In this document: piece by piece, positions 50,086-60,369 of the stretch
Layout of the letters: the number at the start of each line of letters is the position of its first letter
Position numbering within the stretch: the first letter of the stretch is position 1
Origin: Jaltomata sinuosa
Taxonomy: Eukaryota > Streptophyta > Magnoliopsida > Solanales > Solanaceae
Direction: 5' to 3'
Assembly: GCA_003996215.1 (NCBI GenBank)
Contig: QJPP01000028.1
Coordinates: 1,612,001 to 1,676,000, forward strand
Length of the DNA stretch: 64,000 nucleotides
Program-made: the position numbers and the translations under genes
Notes under the pieces: model-generated
The model's database searches: none
What the model was told of the DNA's origin: nothing
What the model saw: only the letters and a program-made list of their open reading frames with translations

Positions 50086-50830
50086 TCTAATTACAAAATA
50101 CGTAACTATAATTTAGTAGCTAAATATACAAATTAGAGAATGTATATACAAATACAAATTTGTTGTAGTGACTTGTATATGAGTCCCAAAATTTGTTTTA
50201 TATACAAATACAAAAATCTTGAGAGAAGTTCCCTTTTATTAATAATTTGAACTTTTAAGTCGTGTTCGTAAGAGTAAAATTGAGGATAATAAGATTAGAT
50301 ACGTTTAATTTTCAAATACGAAAATGTAACATTGTTTTCGGATAGAATAAAAGGAAAAAATCAAATAAAACACGATGAGTATTTTTTAAGATCTGCATTA
50401 AGTCATTAATTAATGAAAACATAAAAAATTAATTAGTTTAAAGATATAAGAAGATGTTAATTTACTGCATGAATAATAAATTAATAATGAATCAAAGAAT
50501 ATCTGTGAACTGTGGGTGTCTGCAAAGTAGATTTATTTTTAGTTGTGTGTGACAAAGAGGGCCAGCTTAGGAAGGGTCCCTTACTGCAAAAAAGTACCCA
50601 AAAGTGGCCAATTGACTGACAGACAATTACGTACTATTATTGATTCACCTTTTCGTCTCTATACCTGCTGCTAAGTACCTGTTTTATCCTCTCTCTCTTT
50701 TTTTTTTTTTTTGTCATTCTATGTTCAAAATTCATATTTGTATGAGGTAAAAATAGCCATGTTCAAATAGATAAATAATATAACGATGCGTGACAAATAC
50801 ATTTGATCACAAGGACCCGATTAGAAGGTA

Positions 50831-51075
50831 TTTTCTTTGTCTCATATTAGTTGGTCACTATATTAAAAATAGTTGTCTCATATTAATTGACCATCTTATT
50901 AAATCAAGAAAGTATTAATTAAATTTTTCACATATTACCTTGCAATTAATTCTTTTTGATAGTATTTACACTTGTTTGTAAAGTTCCAAAAAAGTGTTTA
51001 AGAGGTGAATTAGTAAAACTACCTTTAACATGCGTGTGAAAAGGAAAGTGATCAACTAATATGAGACGGGGGGAG
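50831..51075. mobile_element. Stowaway-type MITE
   Basis: After TA, TTTTCTTTGTCTCATATTAG; the inverted right end is CTCCCCCCGTCTCATATTAG, before TA. The arms match over GTCTCATATTAGTTG, and the element is about 245 bp. Confidence 0.8.
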
Positions 51076-51744
51076 TATTGAACAAGTATTCTAAAGACCA
51101 AATCGAGGAACATAGTTCAGCTTAGAAGGCCTCCAAAATCAATGCCATCCGGATCAGTGCCTCGCCAGCATAATCGTCTATCTTTGGAAGAGTAGTTCTG
51201 GACCCAGAGATAGTAATTGAACAAGATAGAGTCGAGAAATGTCTGTCAGCCTGCAAATCATGGAAGAGATCGAGATTCTCGTTAGTCGATACGTAATCGC
51301 AATGTTAGTGGCTTAGTGCAAGACTAAGAGAGGGGGGAACACTATGCAAAAAGTATGATAATAAAGCGAAAAAGAATTTGTATGATTATTTCCTTTTAAC
51401 CAATCATATTGAAACTACTTGTTAATAATTGTATGAAATGATAAAATACTTCTTTATTTTGTAATTCAAAATTCAAAATTCGAGCTTTAAATATGAAATC
51501 ATCCTAGCAAGGAACTCTTTGCCCCTAATTGTTAGAGAGTAAGGGTAAATTGGTGGTGTAAAATTTGTGTGCAAGTTGGTGCAATAATTAGTCTTGCCTC
51601 TAATGTGACAGCCAACAACTAGCAATGTGGGATCTCTGCTTTTTATTCATCTATTATTTTTATGGAGACGAATAATGTGCTTTGCGTCTCCACATATTTG
51701 CAATGCAATTTGTCAATCACTAATCTTCATCATCTTGAATTTCA

Positions 51745-52110
51745 AGTGAGCGTTTGGTTATGAAAAAAATATATATATATTTTATTTGAAATTTTTAAAG
51801 TTGGAGTTGAAATTAAAATTGTGTTTGACATATTTTTGCAATTAATATATATTTAGAATTAAAATATATTTTTAAAAAATGTGTAAAACATAATTTAAAC
51901 ATGAAATATAATTTAAATGAGGTTATTTTATAATAAAAATAGGATTTTTTTTTTTAAAAAATAAATTAAAAAAATGAAAAAAGTAAAAGTAAAAACTGTG
52001 TTTTGGTTATTTTTCAAATTCCAAATACAACTTCGAGTTGTATATGAAACGCTAATTTTCAAATAAAATGTAAGATTTTTCAGGAAAAATGTGGAAGAAT
52101 TTCATGGCTA
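51745..52110. mobile_element. MITE-like repeat, family B copy 2
   Basis: Same ordered blocks as 38950-39330. Here the ends are clearer: GAGCGTTTGGTTATGAA on the left and, inverted, GAGCCGTTTAGCCATGAA on the right, giving imperfect terminal inverted repeats. Confidence 0.65.
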
Positions 52111-52119
52111 AACGGCTCC

Positions 52120-53400
52120 TAATTCTATCATAAATTACTTCATTTTAATGTCTTTTTTTTAATCCATTTAAAATGTAATATTTCTTTTGCACTTTAAATT
52201 TTAATTTTTTATTTAACATATTTAAGAACAGAATATTAAATAATATTTTGATACATTCTTCGTAAACACTAGAAAACAGTAGGATAAAAAGATTGTTTTT
52301 TTTGGGGTGGGGGTGGGGGTATTCTCTTTCTATTTTGTGCGTAAGAAAAGTACTGCCTCGTGTCATTTAGGGACATAAACCATTTTCCTAATCCTTGTAA
52401 AGATATCAAAAGAAATTCTTTTTCAAAATGACACAAGTAATATGTATAATACAGTAATTATAAGGAATAAAGTTGGTAACTCTTGCTTTGGAATCCGATG
52501 TATTAAAAACTAGTAGATATAGTTTTCACACTGTTAACATAAAAGTTTTTTACACTTTTGATGCATATATATAAGTTAAATAAATAAACAAAATTAGCAA
52601 TATATGGTAAGTGGTCCTAAAGTGTTAAAGCTATTCTTTAATTGATGATTTTTTTCAGTAACACAATAATAAATATCATCTTGTTATATAAAAATGGTCC
52701 CCTAGTAGTCTGGGCCAGCTATTTTCTGGAGACTAAATGACCACGTAGGGAGTGAAAAAAAAATGAAAGCAAAAAAAATAAAAATAAAAAAAATCCAAAT
52801 TATGTTTGTGTCATTCTGATAGGTTTAATTGGTATCTGCCTAACAAATGACAAATGAAGCATGACATATTTGGTAGAAAATAAATGTTTCTCATTCATTA
52901 TATCTGGAGTAAAGCTTGCTGACACAATTTATAGTTGTAATGAAACATCCAAATCATTTTTTTTCAATAACTCTAGTGTCCGGATCAGCTTGCGCACCTT
53001 GACTAATTCATCCATCATTTTTAAATGAGTCATAGTTTAACAAATTATATAAATCCAGTTACAGTTTGACTATCACTAAAAAAAACGTTCACATTGATTA
53101 AAGATGCTAACTAGTCATTTATAGAAGAGTTATGACTTTTTTAAAACAATTATTCATATCATAGAAGACATCGTAAACAATTATGAATTCAGATTTTTTA
53201 GCATAAAACGTGGCAAGTTTAAGAAGTTTCAAGGTATTTTGCCTTTAAGAATAGGTCAACAAAGATTGTATTGAAGTCATATTCCGTAGGTATAACTTGT
53301 GAACTAGAAAAGTTTTGCAAATTCAAAAAGATTAGTGAATAATTTAAGGATAGGTGAAATGAATATTGTACTAACGTATTGGTAAAAATACCATAATCTA
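52120..53400. other. Gene-free AT-rich stretch
   Basis: No gene is seen. Contains a truncated SINE 3' end at about 52955-53015 (minus), with the AGTGTCCGGATCAGCTTG block shared with 2165-2345. Confidence 0.45.
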
Positions 53401-53401
53401 T

Positions 53402-53415
53402 CCTTGAAAAATGAA
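53402..53415. repeat. Target-site duplication, left copy (LINE 3' side)
   Basis: CCTTGAAAAATGAA, identical to 57520-57533. Confidence 0.9.
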
Positions 53416-53549
53416 CAACAACAACAACAACAACAACATACCCAGTGTATTCCCACAGCGTGGGGTCTGGGGAGGGTAGAGTGTACGCAGACCATACCAC
53501 TACCTCAGAGGTGAGGTAGAGAGGCTGTTTCCGATAGACCCCTGGCTCA
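53416..53549 (-). repeat. LINE 3' tail shared with SINE-like copies
   Basis: CAACAACAAC run, then ATACCCAGTGTATTCCCACA, GTGGGGTCTGGGGAGGGTAG, GTGTACGCAGACC and GAGAGGCTGTTTCCGATAGA. Related copies are at 22039-22166, 23845-23975, 27001-27038, 28662-28776 and 49058-49175. Confidence 0.85.
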
Positions 53550-53860
53550 AGACAAAACAGTCTAAAAATAGGCTAAAAAGGACGTAACAATGATACAGGA
53601 TAAAAAACAAGATAAAACTACAAGAGACGATAGGAAGTAATATGTAGTAACAAACAACAGACAGAAACAGAGCACTGCCACAAAATACTACCACGAGGAA
53701 TCCAAGAACAAGAAACTATAAGCGTAACACTACGATTACCAGTCGGGACAATAAGGAAAAACACTCCTACCTACTAGCCTACACCCACTTCTACCTACTA
53801 CTCTTCTACCCTAATCCGCGTCCTCCACACCTTCCTATCTAGGGTCATGTCCTCGGTAAG

Positions 53861-56796
53861 CTACAACTGCGCCATGTCCTGTCGAATCACCTCTCCCCAA
53901 TACTTTTTCGGTCTACCTCGTCTTCTCCTGTAACCATCCATAGCCAACCTCTCACACCTCCGCACTGGAGCATCCGTGCCTCTCCTCCTCACATGGCCGA
54001 ACCATCTCAACCTCGCTTCCCGCATTTTATCTTCCACCGACGCCACACCCACCTTATCTCGGATATCCTCATTTCTAATCCTATCTCTCCGAGTAAACCC
54101 GCACATCCATCGCAACATCCTCATCTCCGCCACCTTCATCTTTTGAATATGGGAGTTCTTTACTGGCCAACACTCAACTCCATACAACAAAGCTGGTCGG
54201 ACCACCACTCTGTAGAATTTGCCTTTAAGTTTAGTAAGCACCTTCTTATCGCACAAGACTCCAGATGCGAGCCTCCATTTCATCCACCCAACACCAATAC
54301 GATGAGTGACATCCTCATCAATCTCTCCATTTCCTTGGATAATAGACCCAAGATACTTGAAACTCCCTTTCTTTTGGATGACCTGTGTATCCAGCTTAAC
54401 TTCTACGTCATCCTCCTGAGTCGCCTCACTGAACTTGCACTCCATATATTCAGTCTTGGTCCTGCTCAACCTAAACCCCTTCGACTCGAGGGTCTGTCTC
54501 CAAACCTTCAACTTAGCATTAACTCCTCCGCGAGTCTCGTCCACCAAAACTACATCATCCGCAAATAACATGCACCATGGCACCTCACCTTGTATTTGCC
54601 GCGTCAATACATCCATTACCAAGGCAAATAGAAACGGGCTAAGGGTCGATCCCTGGTGCAACCCCATTAACACGGGAAAGTGCCCCGAATCTCCTCCCAC
54701 AGTTCTAACGCGAGTCTTGGCCCCCTCATACATTCCTTAATTGATCTGGTGTACGCCACGGGTACACCTCGAGCCTCCAAGCACCTCCAAAGGACCTCCC
54801 TAGGGACTTTATCATACGCCTTTTCTAGATCGATGAACACCATGTGCAAGTCCTTCTTCCTTTCCCTGTACTGCTCCACCAATCTTCTAAGGAGATGGAT
54901 AGCTTCTGTAGTTGAGCGTCCTGGCATAAAGCCGGACTGGTTCTCTGAAATAGGCACGATCTGTCTCAACCTTAACTCCACCACCCTCTCCCAGACCTTC
55001 ATAGTGTGGCTTAGCAATTTGATACCCCTATAGTTGTTGCAACTCTGAATATCGCCCTTGTTCTTGTACAAAGGAATCATCGTGCTCCATCTCCAAGATT
55101 CAGGCATCTTTGCCGTTCTAAAAATACCATCAAACAACTCGGTTAGCCACTTCACACCTGTCTCACCCGAGCTCTTCCAAAAATCAACGGGAATCTCATC
55201 TGGCCCCGTCGCCCTACCCCTTCGCATCTTACGAATCGCAACCTTAACCTCTTCAACCTTTATACAGCTACAATAATCATAGTCTCGACGCCTCTCTGAG
55301 TGTGCCAAATCTCCCAGCACAAAGCTTTTGTCCCCCTCTTCATTCAAGAGTCCATGAAAGTAAGACTGCCATCTCCTCCTAATGAGTACCTCATCTACTA
55401 GTATTTTGCCATCTTCGTCCTTGATGCACTTCACTTGGTCAAGGTCCTGAGTCCTCCTCTCTCTAGCCTTTGCTAACCTGTATAACTTCTTATCCCCACC
55501 TTTATCCTCTAACGCCGCGTATAAGCTTTCAAAGGCTGCCGTTTTAGCTGCCGTTACCGCTAACTTAGCCTCCTTCCTAGCTATCTTATACGCCTCCCTA
55601 TTCCTTCGCCTCTCCTCCTCATCCTTACTCTCTACCAACTTCGTATATGACCCCTTTTTTGCCTCCACCTTTCCTTTTACTTCTCCGTTCCACCACCAGT
55701 CCCCTCGATGCTTGCCAGAACGACCTCTCGAGACGCCCAACACCTCTCTAGCCGTCTCCCTTATGCAACTAGCGGTCGTATCCCACATATTATCCACATC
55801 CCCACTACTCCCCCAAGCCCCCCTAGTCAACAACTTCTCCCCTATTTCCCGTGCACTAGCCATAGTCAGGCTACCCCTTTTAATCCTAGGCCGGTCATCC
55901 ACAATCCGCTTCTTTTTCTCCTTCGTGATCTCTAAATCCATCACTAAGAGTCTATGTTGGGTCGAAAGATTCTCACTTGGGATAACCTTACAGTCTTTAC
56001 AAAGACTTTTATCACCTGTCCTAAGGAGCAAAAAGTCTATCTGAGTCTTGGCCACCGAACTACGGAAGGTAACCAAGTGCTCCTCCTTCTTCAGGAAACT
56101 AGAGTTAGCTACTCTCAACCCAAAGGCTCTAGCGAAATCCAAGAGTGCGGCACCCCCTTCATTCCTATCCCCTAAACCAAAGCCTCCATGCACATCGTCA
56201 TAACCCCTCGAAGATGCCCCGATGTGCCCATTGAAATCTCCTCCAATGAAGAGCTTCTTAGTATCAGGCAAACCTCCCACTACCTCGTCCAAAACCTCCC
56301 AAAAGCGTTTCTTCTCCTCCTCATCTAAGCCTGCTTGTGGTGCGTACGCACTAATAATGTTCAAAGTAGACCCTCTAAGGACTAACTTAATTGTCATCAA
56401 CCTATCGTTGACCCTCCTAACCTCCACCACTTGCTCTCTCAACTCCTCATCCACTAGGATACCTACCCCATTCCTATTCCTCACACCTTCTGAGTACCAC
56501 AACTTATACCCGTCTACCTCTCGCGCCTTAGTGCCTACCCATTTAGTCTCCTGGACACACGCTATGCTAATCCTCCTCTTCCTTAGGACCTTCACTAGCT
56601 CTATGGACTTTCCGGATAAAGTCCCTATGTTCCAAGACCCTATTCTCAACCTAGATGCTCCCTTAACCCCCTTACCTCTCCTTCCCCTCGCCCCCGCCCC
56701 CGCCCCCGACCCCGCCCCCAAACCCGAGTGCGACCGAAGACATGACCCTACTCGACCATCATTCACCAAAGCCACTAAAACGTGCGCTATAATCAA
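53861..56796 (-). pseudogene. LINE endonuclease/reverse transcriptase, one frameshift and a late stop
   Basis: Encodes an endonuclease that nicks target DNA and a reverse transcriptase that copies the element RNA there. Endonuclease motifs: GSWNIGTLSGK, CVQETKW (catalytic Glu), YAPQAG, GGDFNGHIG (Asp/Asn), QIDFLL, and the final STQHR where many relatives have a similar His. Reverse transcriptase motifs: MIPLYKNKGD, NYRGIKLLSHT, GFMPGRSTTEAIHLLRR, MVFIDLEKAYDKVPR, then after a frame change LHQGSTLSPFLFALV and LFADDVVLVDE (FADD active site). The frame changes by a single missing base near 54730, between IKE and MYEGAKT. A TAG at 53861-53863 ends the frame about 20 codons before a second in-frame TAG, the likely original end. 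The open frame starts without an ATG before the endonuclease domain; the first in-frame ATG lies inside it, so the true start is unclear. Confidence 0.88.
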
Positions 56797-57398
56797 GGAT
56801 AAACCAACTCCACCAACTACTCTATACTAAACAACTATATGACAAGAAAGCAAAATAAGGTTCAAGAGACCGGGACTACACTACCAAACACGATATAGAG
56901 CCAATAATTTGCTTCCCGAATACACTACACGTCAAAATCAATATAAAATTTAAAAATTTAAAAAAACTAGACAGCGAGTGTTAGAGCAATGACAGAAATG
57001 TCAACCTAAATAGGCTATCAAGAATGCGATAAAAAAACTGAGGACGAAAATAAAGCCTAGGGATAGAAGTCACCGGGGTCAAGCTGTGAGGAGAGAAGGA
57101 CGGTCTGCTTGCTAAAGTGGTTGGATTCCGGCAAGATGGGGTGTCGAAATTGGTCGCCGGAATCTTCTTGTTCGCCGAAATCTTGGTGGTCGTCGGAAGC
57201 TCAGTAGATGCCGAAAATTGAGCCGGATCTGAGGTTGCAAAGGACCTGCAAGGGGAAGCTACACAAGAAACACAAAGAAAAGAGAAAAAGAGAGCAAGAT
57301 TAAGAATCGGATCTGCCCGGAGTAGATCTAGCCGGAGCAGATCTGACCGGCGTCCAGCTAGAGAGAGGGGTGGCGGCTAGTGGAGTTCACTGGTCGAT

Positions 57399-57494
57399 GG
57401 TGACCGGAGAAAGGGCGGCGCAGTGGTGACCGGTGAAAGGGCGGCGCAGTGGTGACCGGCGCCGTGGTGACCGGCGCAGTGGTAACCGGCGCAG
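57399..57494 (-). repeat. GC-rich tandem repeat in LINE 5' leader
   Basis: Two 26-bp units starting GGTGACCGG (57399 and 57425, plus-strand reading) followed by three 15-bp units GGTGACCGGCGC(A/C)GT. The longer unit is the shorter one with an AGAAAGGG-type insertion. Such leader repeats may contain internal promoter elements, but this is inference. Confidence 0.85.
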
Positions 57495-57519
57495 TAGTTG
57501 TTGTTGACTGTTCGACGAC

Positions 57520-57533
57520 CCTTGAAAAATGAA
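57520..57533. repeat. Target-site duplication, right copy (LINE 5' side)
   Basis: CCTTGAAAAATGAA, identical to 53402-53415. Confidence 0.9.
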
Positions 57534-57761
57534 ATGAACAAAAAATAATAAATAAATATCCAGGCTGAGACACGATATTTCGCTCCTCTTTCAGGAGATT
57601 CAAACTCGATAACGTGTGTAACTCAAACAATTCTGAATTAGTTGAAAGTCCAAAACTTCACTAAAAGAACACATTTCTTCAACGTAAAATTACATTTATT
57701 CCGGAAAAAGTTGAACATGAATATCCAAGAGTGTTTTAAATTCTCAAGAGAGAAAAAGTAA

Positions 57762-57832
57762 TGCACCAGCCGGGAATCGAACCCGGGTCTGTACCGTGGC
57801 AGGGTACTATTCTACCACTAGACCACTGGTGC
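57762..57832 (-). tRNA. tRNA-Gly (GCC)
   Basis: Minus strand, 71 nt without encoded CCA. The acceptor stem GCACCAG pairs with CTGGTGC and is followed by discriminator A. The A box is TGGTCTAGTGGT, the anticodon loop CTGCCAC gives anticodon GCC, and GGTTCGATTCC is the T arm and B box. No intron, as usual for plant tRNA-Gly. All stems close, so it appears functional. T runs for polymerase III termination are short just downstream (TTTTTC at about 57751-57756). Confidence 0.96.
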
Positions 57833-57849
57833 TTGATCTCTGTAGAAGT

Positions 57850-59035
57850 TCCATAGTTATAATTGACTTTGTCGATATCAGTTCACTAGGCTAGTCAAGG
57901 TTAGGCCTCTGTCTCTGCTTGCTTTTGCTTTTCATGTCACGCGTACAAGTCTAGTTTAACCCAAAAAAATATCTTAGGAAAGTCGACGTCTTAACCTGAT
58001 CCTCTGAGCCAATTGAATTCGGTTAATCGTGAGGTTCTTGTCTTACAATAGCATGTATGTGTATATTGAAATTCAAAACATCCTACTATAGCACAACAGT
58101 TCAAAAAGAATTCAGCTAGGATGGCAAAAACTTTTGCCTCTCCCTCTAATGCCATTATTATGGATAGAAAATATGTGATATTTGTGTTCAGTTCACTGCA
58201 TCTTCTAATTCTTGAAATGACTTACAATCTCCACTTTCTGGGCTTCCTTAAAGAAATCTTTGTTGAGGAACTTTTATACTAGTAGCTACTAATGTGATTC
58301 TTTTAAGCCCAATGTGTTATTTGGCCCAACTGTTACCATGAGTTAAGAGTCTTCATATGATGATTTTCTTTGAACCTAGAGAGTTGAGACTAAGTTTGGT
58401 GGAAATTACACTGGAACTCTTAGAAGTGAGGCAAATTATTCCATCCAAATAGATTAGTGAGCAGGTAGAACAAGAGATTCAGTTTTGAAATTACATAGTT
58501 TTATCAGAATGCTACTGATGATTCCCTTTTAGTATGGCCTAAAACTCATGTTTTCTTTAGTGATAGTTCAGGTAGAGCAACCGTGTTTTGATAAATAGTT
58601 GGTTATAGTTCACGTAGAAAACAAAAACACTTGATAGTTTAAGTGTTTTTTTGACTATTATCTCTTAACATTTAGCTTTATAGACCTAGTGGACCTCCTT
58701 TAAACCAGTTAGTTTCACTGTTGACAGATGGATTCAATTAGCATTTTAAGTTAGATTCTGGGTTCTGATGTTCATTTGCATGAGAAGCTAGGTTCTGTTA
58801 GATACATTGTTTGCATATTTTGTTTTTTGCTGTACAACTCACAGTGACTAGCAGCTTATTAGCACAAGAACTATACAAAGAACTTCTAATTGATTGCCTT
58901 TACATTGATTCATTATCAGTGGAAATATGGAATACAAAACTATCTCTACACCATTTGGTGTGTTATAAATAATAGTAGTAGTAACAGATAAACAAGAAGA
59001 CTAAGAGATAGAATAGAACAAAGGGTAATAGATAA
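57850..59035. other. Intergenic region with probable GT47 3' UTR
   Basis: No gene is seen; the right part is likely the 3' UTR of the glycosyltransferase gene. Confidence 0.4.
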
Positions 59036-60364
59036 TTATTGAGCTGCTACTTCTTGAAGCCTAGACTTGATTCTTTCCAAAGTGCCTTCTATTGCAATAT
59101 CAATGGCATCCTTTTTGCTCCTCAAACCCAATGAACTTCCTTGCTTTCTATACATCACTCTAGGCATCATTTCCAAAACCTTTTCTCTCATCCTTCTAAC
59201 TTGAGCTCTTGGTATACTGGTTAAAACATCAACAATGCTCAACCCCTTAAACACAACATCTTCTTTAGGTATAGAAACTGAAAATTCTTCATACTTCTCC
59301 TCTGGCAAATGCCATCCATACTGTTTTTTCGCGGACAAATCTTCAAAGAATACAGGAATGCACCCTGCAAGAATCCCATCGAACGTGGATCGTCTAGTCG
59401 GTGTATCCCCCGGAGGCTGCAAGCAAAAGCTAGCTTGCAACATTGGCTTCATAAACCTTATAGGATCATGTTGACAAATCCCATTAGAACAATCCACAAA
59501 TTCGCACAATTTCTCGTACCCTGTGCCATTAGCACTCATACTTGTGACATTCTCACACTCGAGTCTTATACTTCTCCTAACATTAGGATTAGCTGAAATT
59601 CCACCACCACCAGCAAACAACATCAATGTTGTCCTCCTAGACCTCCTTACCCTATTCACCCAAGATTCGAAAAACGCTAAATTCGGAGGATGGAATGAAG
59701 TGGGATATGGAATAGCTTGTTCTTGCCAAGGATAAGCTCTACCTTCAAGTGTCAATGCAGTAACATTGTAAAACTCAGGCAATTCAAGAAATGAAGTACC
59801 AAAAAATATAGGATCACTATTCAAAGGTTGATTAAAGTCCCAAGCAGGCCTTGCCATGACCATAAAATGGTCATGACCATAATTCCTACTCCAAATATTA
59901 GGTGAATCAACATGTACAAGAAAATCATACAACTCAAAACCATGCTGAAAACTTGAATTAACTTCAGGACCAAACAAGTACTTAAGGCTATCAAGGCCAC
60001 CATAGTAAGGAACATAAATGGCATTGGCATGACTAGGATCAGATGTAAGACAAGGGTATTCAAGCATCCTACGATGAAAAACAAGCTCAAGCATAAAAGG
60101 GTCAGTACGATACCAGCTGTGGGATTTGTTGTGAGTCTTTTGGCCAAGGCCATGGTTGGCTAAATAAGGACAGAAATTGTCAAACAGAGGATATTCAGAG
60201 CAATTTGATAAAAGGTCAAGGTTGAATTGAGGTGGTAGATGTCTGATATGGATCCATTTGTTTGTGCAATCGGTTTCAAGATCAGAATCTTGGGAAGTGG
60301 CAGAGAAGGTAAAGAGGAAAAACACAAAGAAGAAGAAGAAGAGGGAGATGAAATTGGTAGCCAT
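59036..60364 (-). CDS. GT47 exostosin-family protein, xyloglucan galactosyltransferase-like (MUR3 group)
   Basis: Intronless gene for a 442-residue type II membrane protein, expected in the Golgi, where MUR3-group enzymes add galactose to xyloglucan side chains. After MATNFIS comes a phenylalanine-rich membrane anchor (about 8-22), then a lumenal domain. Recognisable GT47 features are WIHIRHLPPQFN with NCSEYPLFDNFCPYL near the start, FHRRMLEYPCLTSDP, NAIYVPYYGGLD, the DHFMVMARPAWDF block, LMLFAGGG, FCLQPPGDTPTRRSTFDGIL and GCIPVFF (the sugar-nucleotide-binding region), and a C-terminal helix with MMPRVMY. N-glycosylation sites are frequent (NCS, NSS, NVT). The frame extends 25 codons upstream, but only from a TTG; 60364 is the first ATG. 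Length fits the shorter members of the group, such as the Arabidopsis GT19-like protein. Exact sugar acceptor cannot be settled by sequence reading. Confidence 0.9.
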   Translation of the reverse strand: MATNFISLFFFFFVFFLFTFSATSQDSDLETDCTNKWIHIRHLPPQFNLDLLSNCSEYPLFDNFCPYLANHGLGQKTHNKSHSWYRTDPFMLELVFHRRMLEYPCLTSDPSHANAIYVPYYGGLDSLKYLFGPEVNSSFQHGFELYDFLVHVDSPNIWSRNYGHDHFMVMARPAWDFNQPLNSDPIFFGTSFLELPEFYNVTALTLEGRAYPWQEQAIPYPTSFHPPNLAFFESWVNRVRRSRRTTLMLFAGGGGISANPNVRRSIRLECENVTSMSANGTGYEKLCEFVDCSNGICQHDPIRFMKPMLQASFCLQPPGDTPTRRSTFDGILAGCIPVFFEDLSAKKQYGWHLPEEKYEEFSVSIPKEDVVFKGLSIVDVLTSIPRAQVRRMREKVLEMMPRVMYRKQGSSLGLRSKKDAIDIAIEGTLERIKSRLQEVAAQ

Positions 60365-60369
60365 TAATG

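Larger units (their letters stand above)
53416..57519 (-). mobile_element. Nearly full-length RTE-type LINE (non-LTR retrotransposon)
   Basis: The 4.1-kb element lies between two copies of a 14-bp target duplication. On the minus strand it has a GC-rich 5' leader with short tandem repeats (57399-57494), an endonuclease-reverse transcriptase frame with two lesions (56796 down to 53861), and a 3' region ending in a TTG-type microsatellite (CAACAA on the plus strand, 53416-53440). An apurinic-type endonuclease followed by a LINE reverse transcriptase, without a zf-RVT domain or a separate gag-like frame, fits the RTE clade; such copies are often mis-annotated in plants as 'craniofacial development protein 2-like'. 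Its GC content is visibly higher than the surrounding DNA. Few lesions and an intact duplication point to recent insertion. Confidence 0.88.

Noticed and set aside
53993..56830. Several plus-strand open frames across the LINE, the longest about 200 codons
   Set aside because: They are antisense shadows of the endonuclease/reverse-transcriptase frame and contain no recognisable domain.
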